Shown here: positions 33,629 to 34,129 of the stretch, one piece after another | Layout of the letters: every line of letters begins with the position of its first letter | How positions within the stretch are numbered: the first letter of the stretch is position 1 | DNA from: a virus | Virus record (IMG/VR): IMGVR_UViG_3300042566_000201 | Coordinates: 1-34,129 of that record | Reading direction: 5' to 3' (one strand) | DNA length: 34,129 bases | The notes under the pieces: generated by a model | Databases searched by the model: none | Seen by the model: the letters and a program-made list of their open reading frames with translations, nothing else | Told to the model about the DNA's origin: nothing | Program-made: the position numbers and the translations under genes

Positions 33629-33705
33629 TGGCCTCCACGGTAGGAGTCGAACCCACAACCTAGGGAATAGAAGTCCCTTGCACTATCCAATTATGCTACG
33701 TGGAG
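33629..33705 (-). tRNA. tRNA-Arg(UCU) with encoded CCA
   Basis: The cloverleaf is complete: acceptor CTCCACG/CGTGGAG, D arm GCAT/GTGC, anticodon stem AGGGA/TCCCT with loop CTTCTAT (anticodon TCT, reads AGA/AGG), T arm GTGGG/CCTAC with TTCGACT, discriminator G and encoded CCA. It lies between small genes on the same strand and probably supplements a host poor in this tRNA. Confidence 0.95.
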
Positions 33706-33712
33706 GTATAAC

Positions 33713-34021
33713 TTAACTTGACAAACGCTGACCTTGCTTTAACAACTCAATCTTTGCAAGAACCTTATGCGATTCTTCTTTAGAATAGAATTCCTTTGGG
33801 AACTCTAGACCAAGCTTTACATAGACACTGTGTAAAACTGCAGCAAACTCTTCAGCCACTTCTTTCTGAGCTGTAAGATTCTTTACACGTGTCTTATTTG
33901 AGCGAAACTGTTTACATGCAACGTCATAGGCGTTACGAACATTATTTGTCCATACACCTTTAATATCCTGCATTGCTTCGCCAAGTTTATCCATTGCATC
34001 AGTACGATGTGTTGTCTTCAT
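33713..34021 (-). CDS. Hypothetical protein
   Basis: This 102-residue basic, helical protein begins MKTTHRTDAMDKLGEAM and contains RNAYDVACKQFRSNKTRV. Its ATG overlaps the stop of the previous gene (ATGA). It has no motif or membrane segment and ends eight bases before the tRNA. Confidence 0.7.
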   Translation of the reverse strand: MKTTHRTDAMDKLGEAMQDIKGVWTNNVRNAYDVACKQFRSNKTRVKNLTAQKEVAEEFAAVLHSVYVKLGLEFPKEFYSKEESHKVLAKIELLKQGQRLSS

Positions 34022-34129
34022 TTAAAAACCCTTTCAGTAATAGTAATAAAGTTACCAGGACGTAGCGACTTCGAATTGTGAGGCATCTTTAGAGACTTGG
34101 TGTCATTTTCTAATACAAGGCTCAAGGTT
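34018..34129 (-). CDS. C-terminal end of an upstream gene, 5' part outside window
   Basis: The frame is open from the right edge to a TGA overlapping the next ATG. The visible end is KMPHNSKSLRPGNFITIT then ERVFK, about 36 residues. The continuous frame and the coupled overlap support a real gene. It is too short to identify. Confidence 0.6.
   Translation of the reverse strand, partial: TLSLVLENDTKSLKMPHNSKSLRPGNFITITERVFK

Noticed and set aside
1-34129. CRISPR array, insertion sequence, integrase or attachment site
   Set aside because: No regularly spaced repeats, transposase or recombinase motifs or flanking duplications were seen on either strand.

Overview
The window is a contiguous piece of a tailed double-stranded DNA phage genome (Caudoviricetes). 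A very long tape measure protein, a lambda-like G/GT tail chaperone pair and no sheath gene point to a siphovirus with a long non-contractile tail. All credible genes lie on the minus strand, so gene order is read from high to low coordinates. The DNA is AT-rich, and genes are packed with TAATG or ATGA start/stop overlaps. A GH24 endolysin with a 3TM-type holin and a possible spanin-like protein suggest a Gram-negative host. I see no integrase, repressor or attachment site.

Layout in transcription order. (1) 34129-30619: small early/middle-type genes, mostly unassigned, with one tRNA-Arg(UCU) and several tiny membrane proteins, closed by a strong terminator (30559-30606). (2) 30558-30128: the only long non-coding stretch, very AT-rich, with a hairpin and short repeats, just upstream of the late genes. 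(3) 30112-27448: packaging genes, with a probable small terminase, a 32-codon membrane mini-gene and a large terminase split by a group I intron that carries an endonuclease VII-type HNH gene. (4) 27433-25110: lysis-type cassette (membrane protein, TM plus coiled-coil protein, DUF5675-like protein, holin, endolysin). (5) 25100-15224: head genes, with portal, a MuF-RNA polymerase fusion, scaffold, major capsid protein and connectors. (6) 14864-1: tail genes, with terminator, tube, G/GT chaperones, tape measure, distal tail proteins and a huge tip/host-specificity protein that runs off the left edge.

The main discovery candidate is the 1526-residue protein at 17649-22229. Its N-terminal third is a MuF/SPP1 gp7-type minor capsid domain. 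The rest is a single-subunit (T7/N4-type) RNA polymerase with all catalytic motifs present. The sequence implies a polymerase built into the capsid and delivered with the DNA, an N4-like strategy in a siphovirus that uses a portal-associated domain as the packaging tag. Other notable points are a group I intron whose P1, P10 and P7 pairings fix the splice sites, an exact GGGAAAG frameshift site followed at once by a stop codon, and surface-protein modules (two DUF4214-like domains and an NPDVA/HY-GW-EGR-like module) in the tail tip protein.
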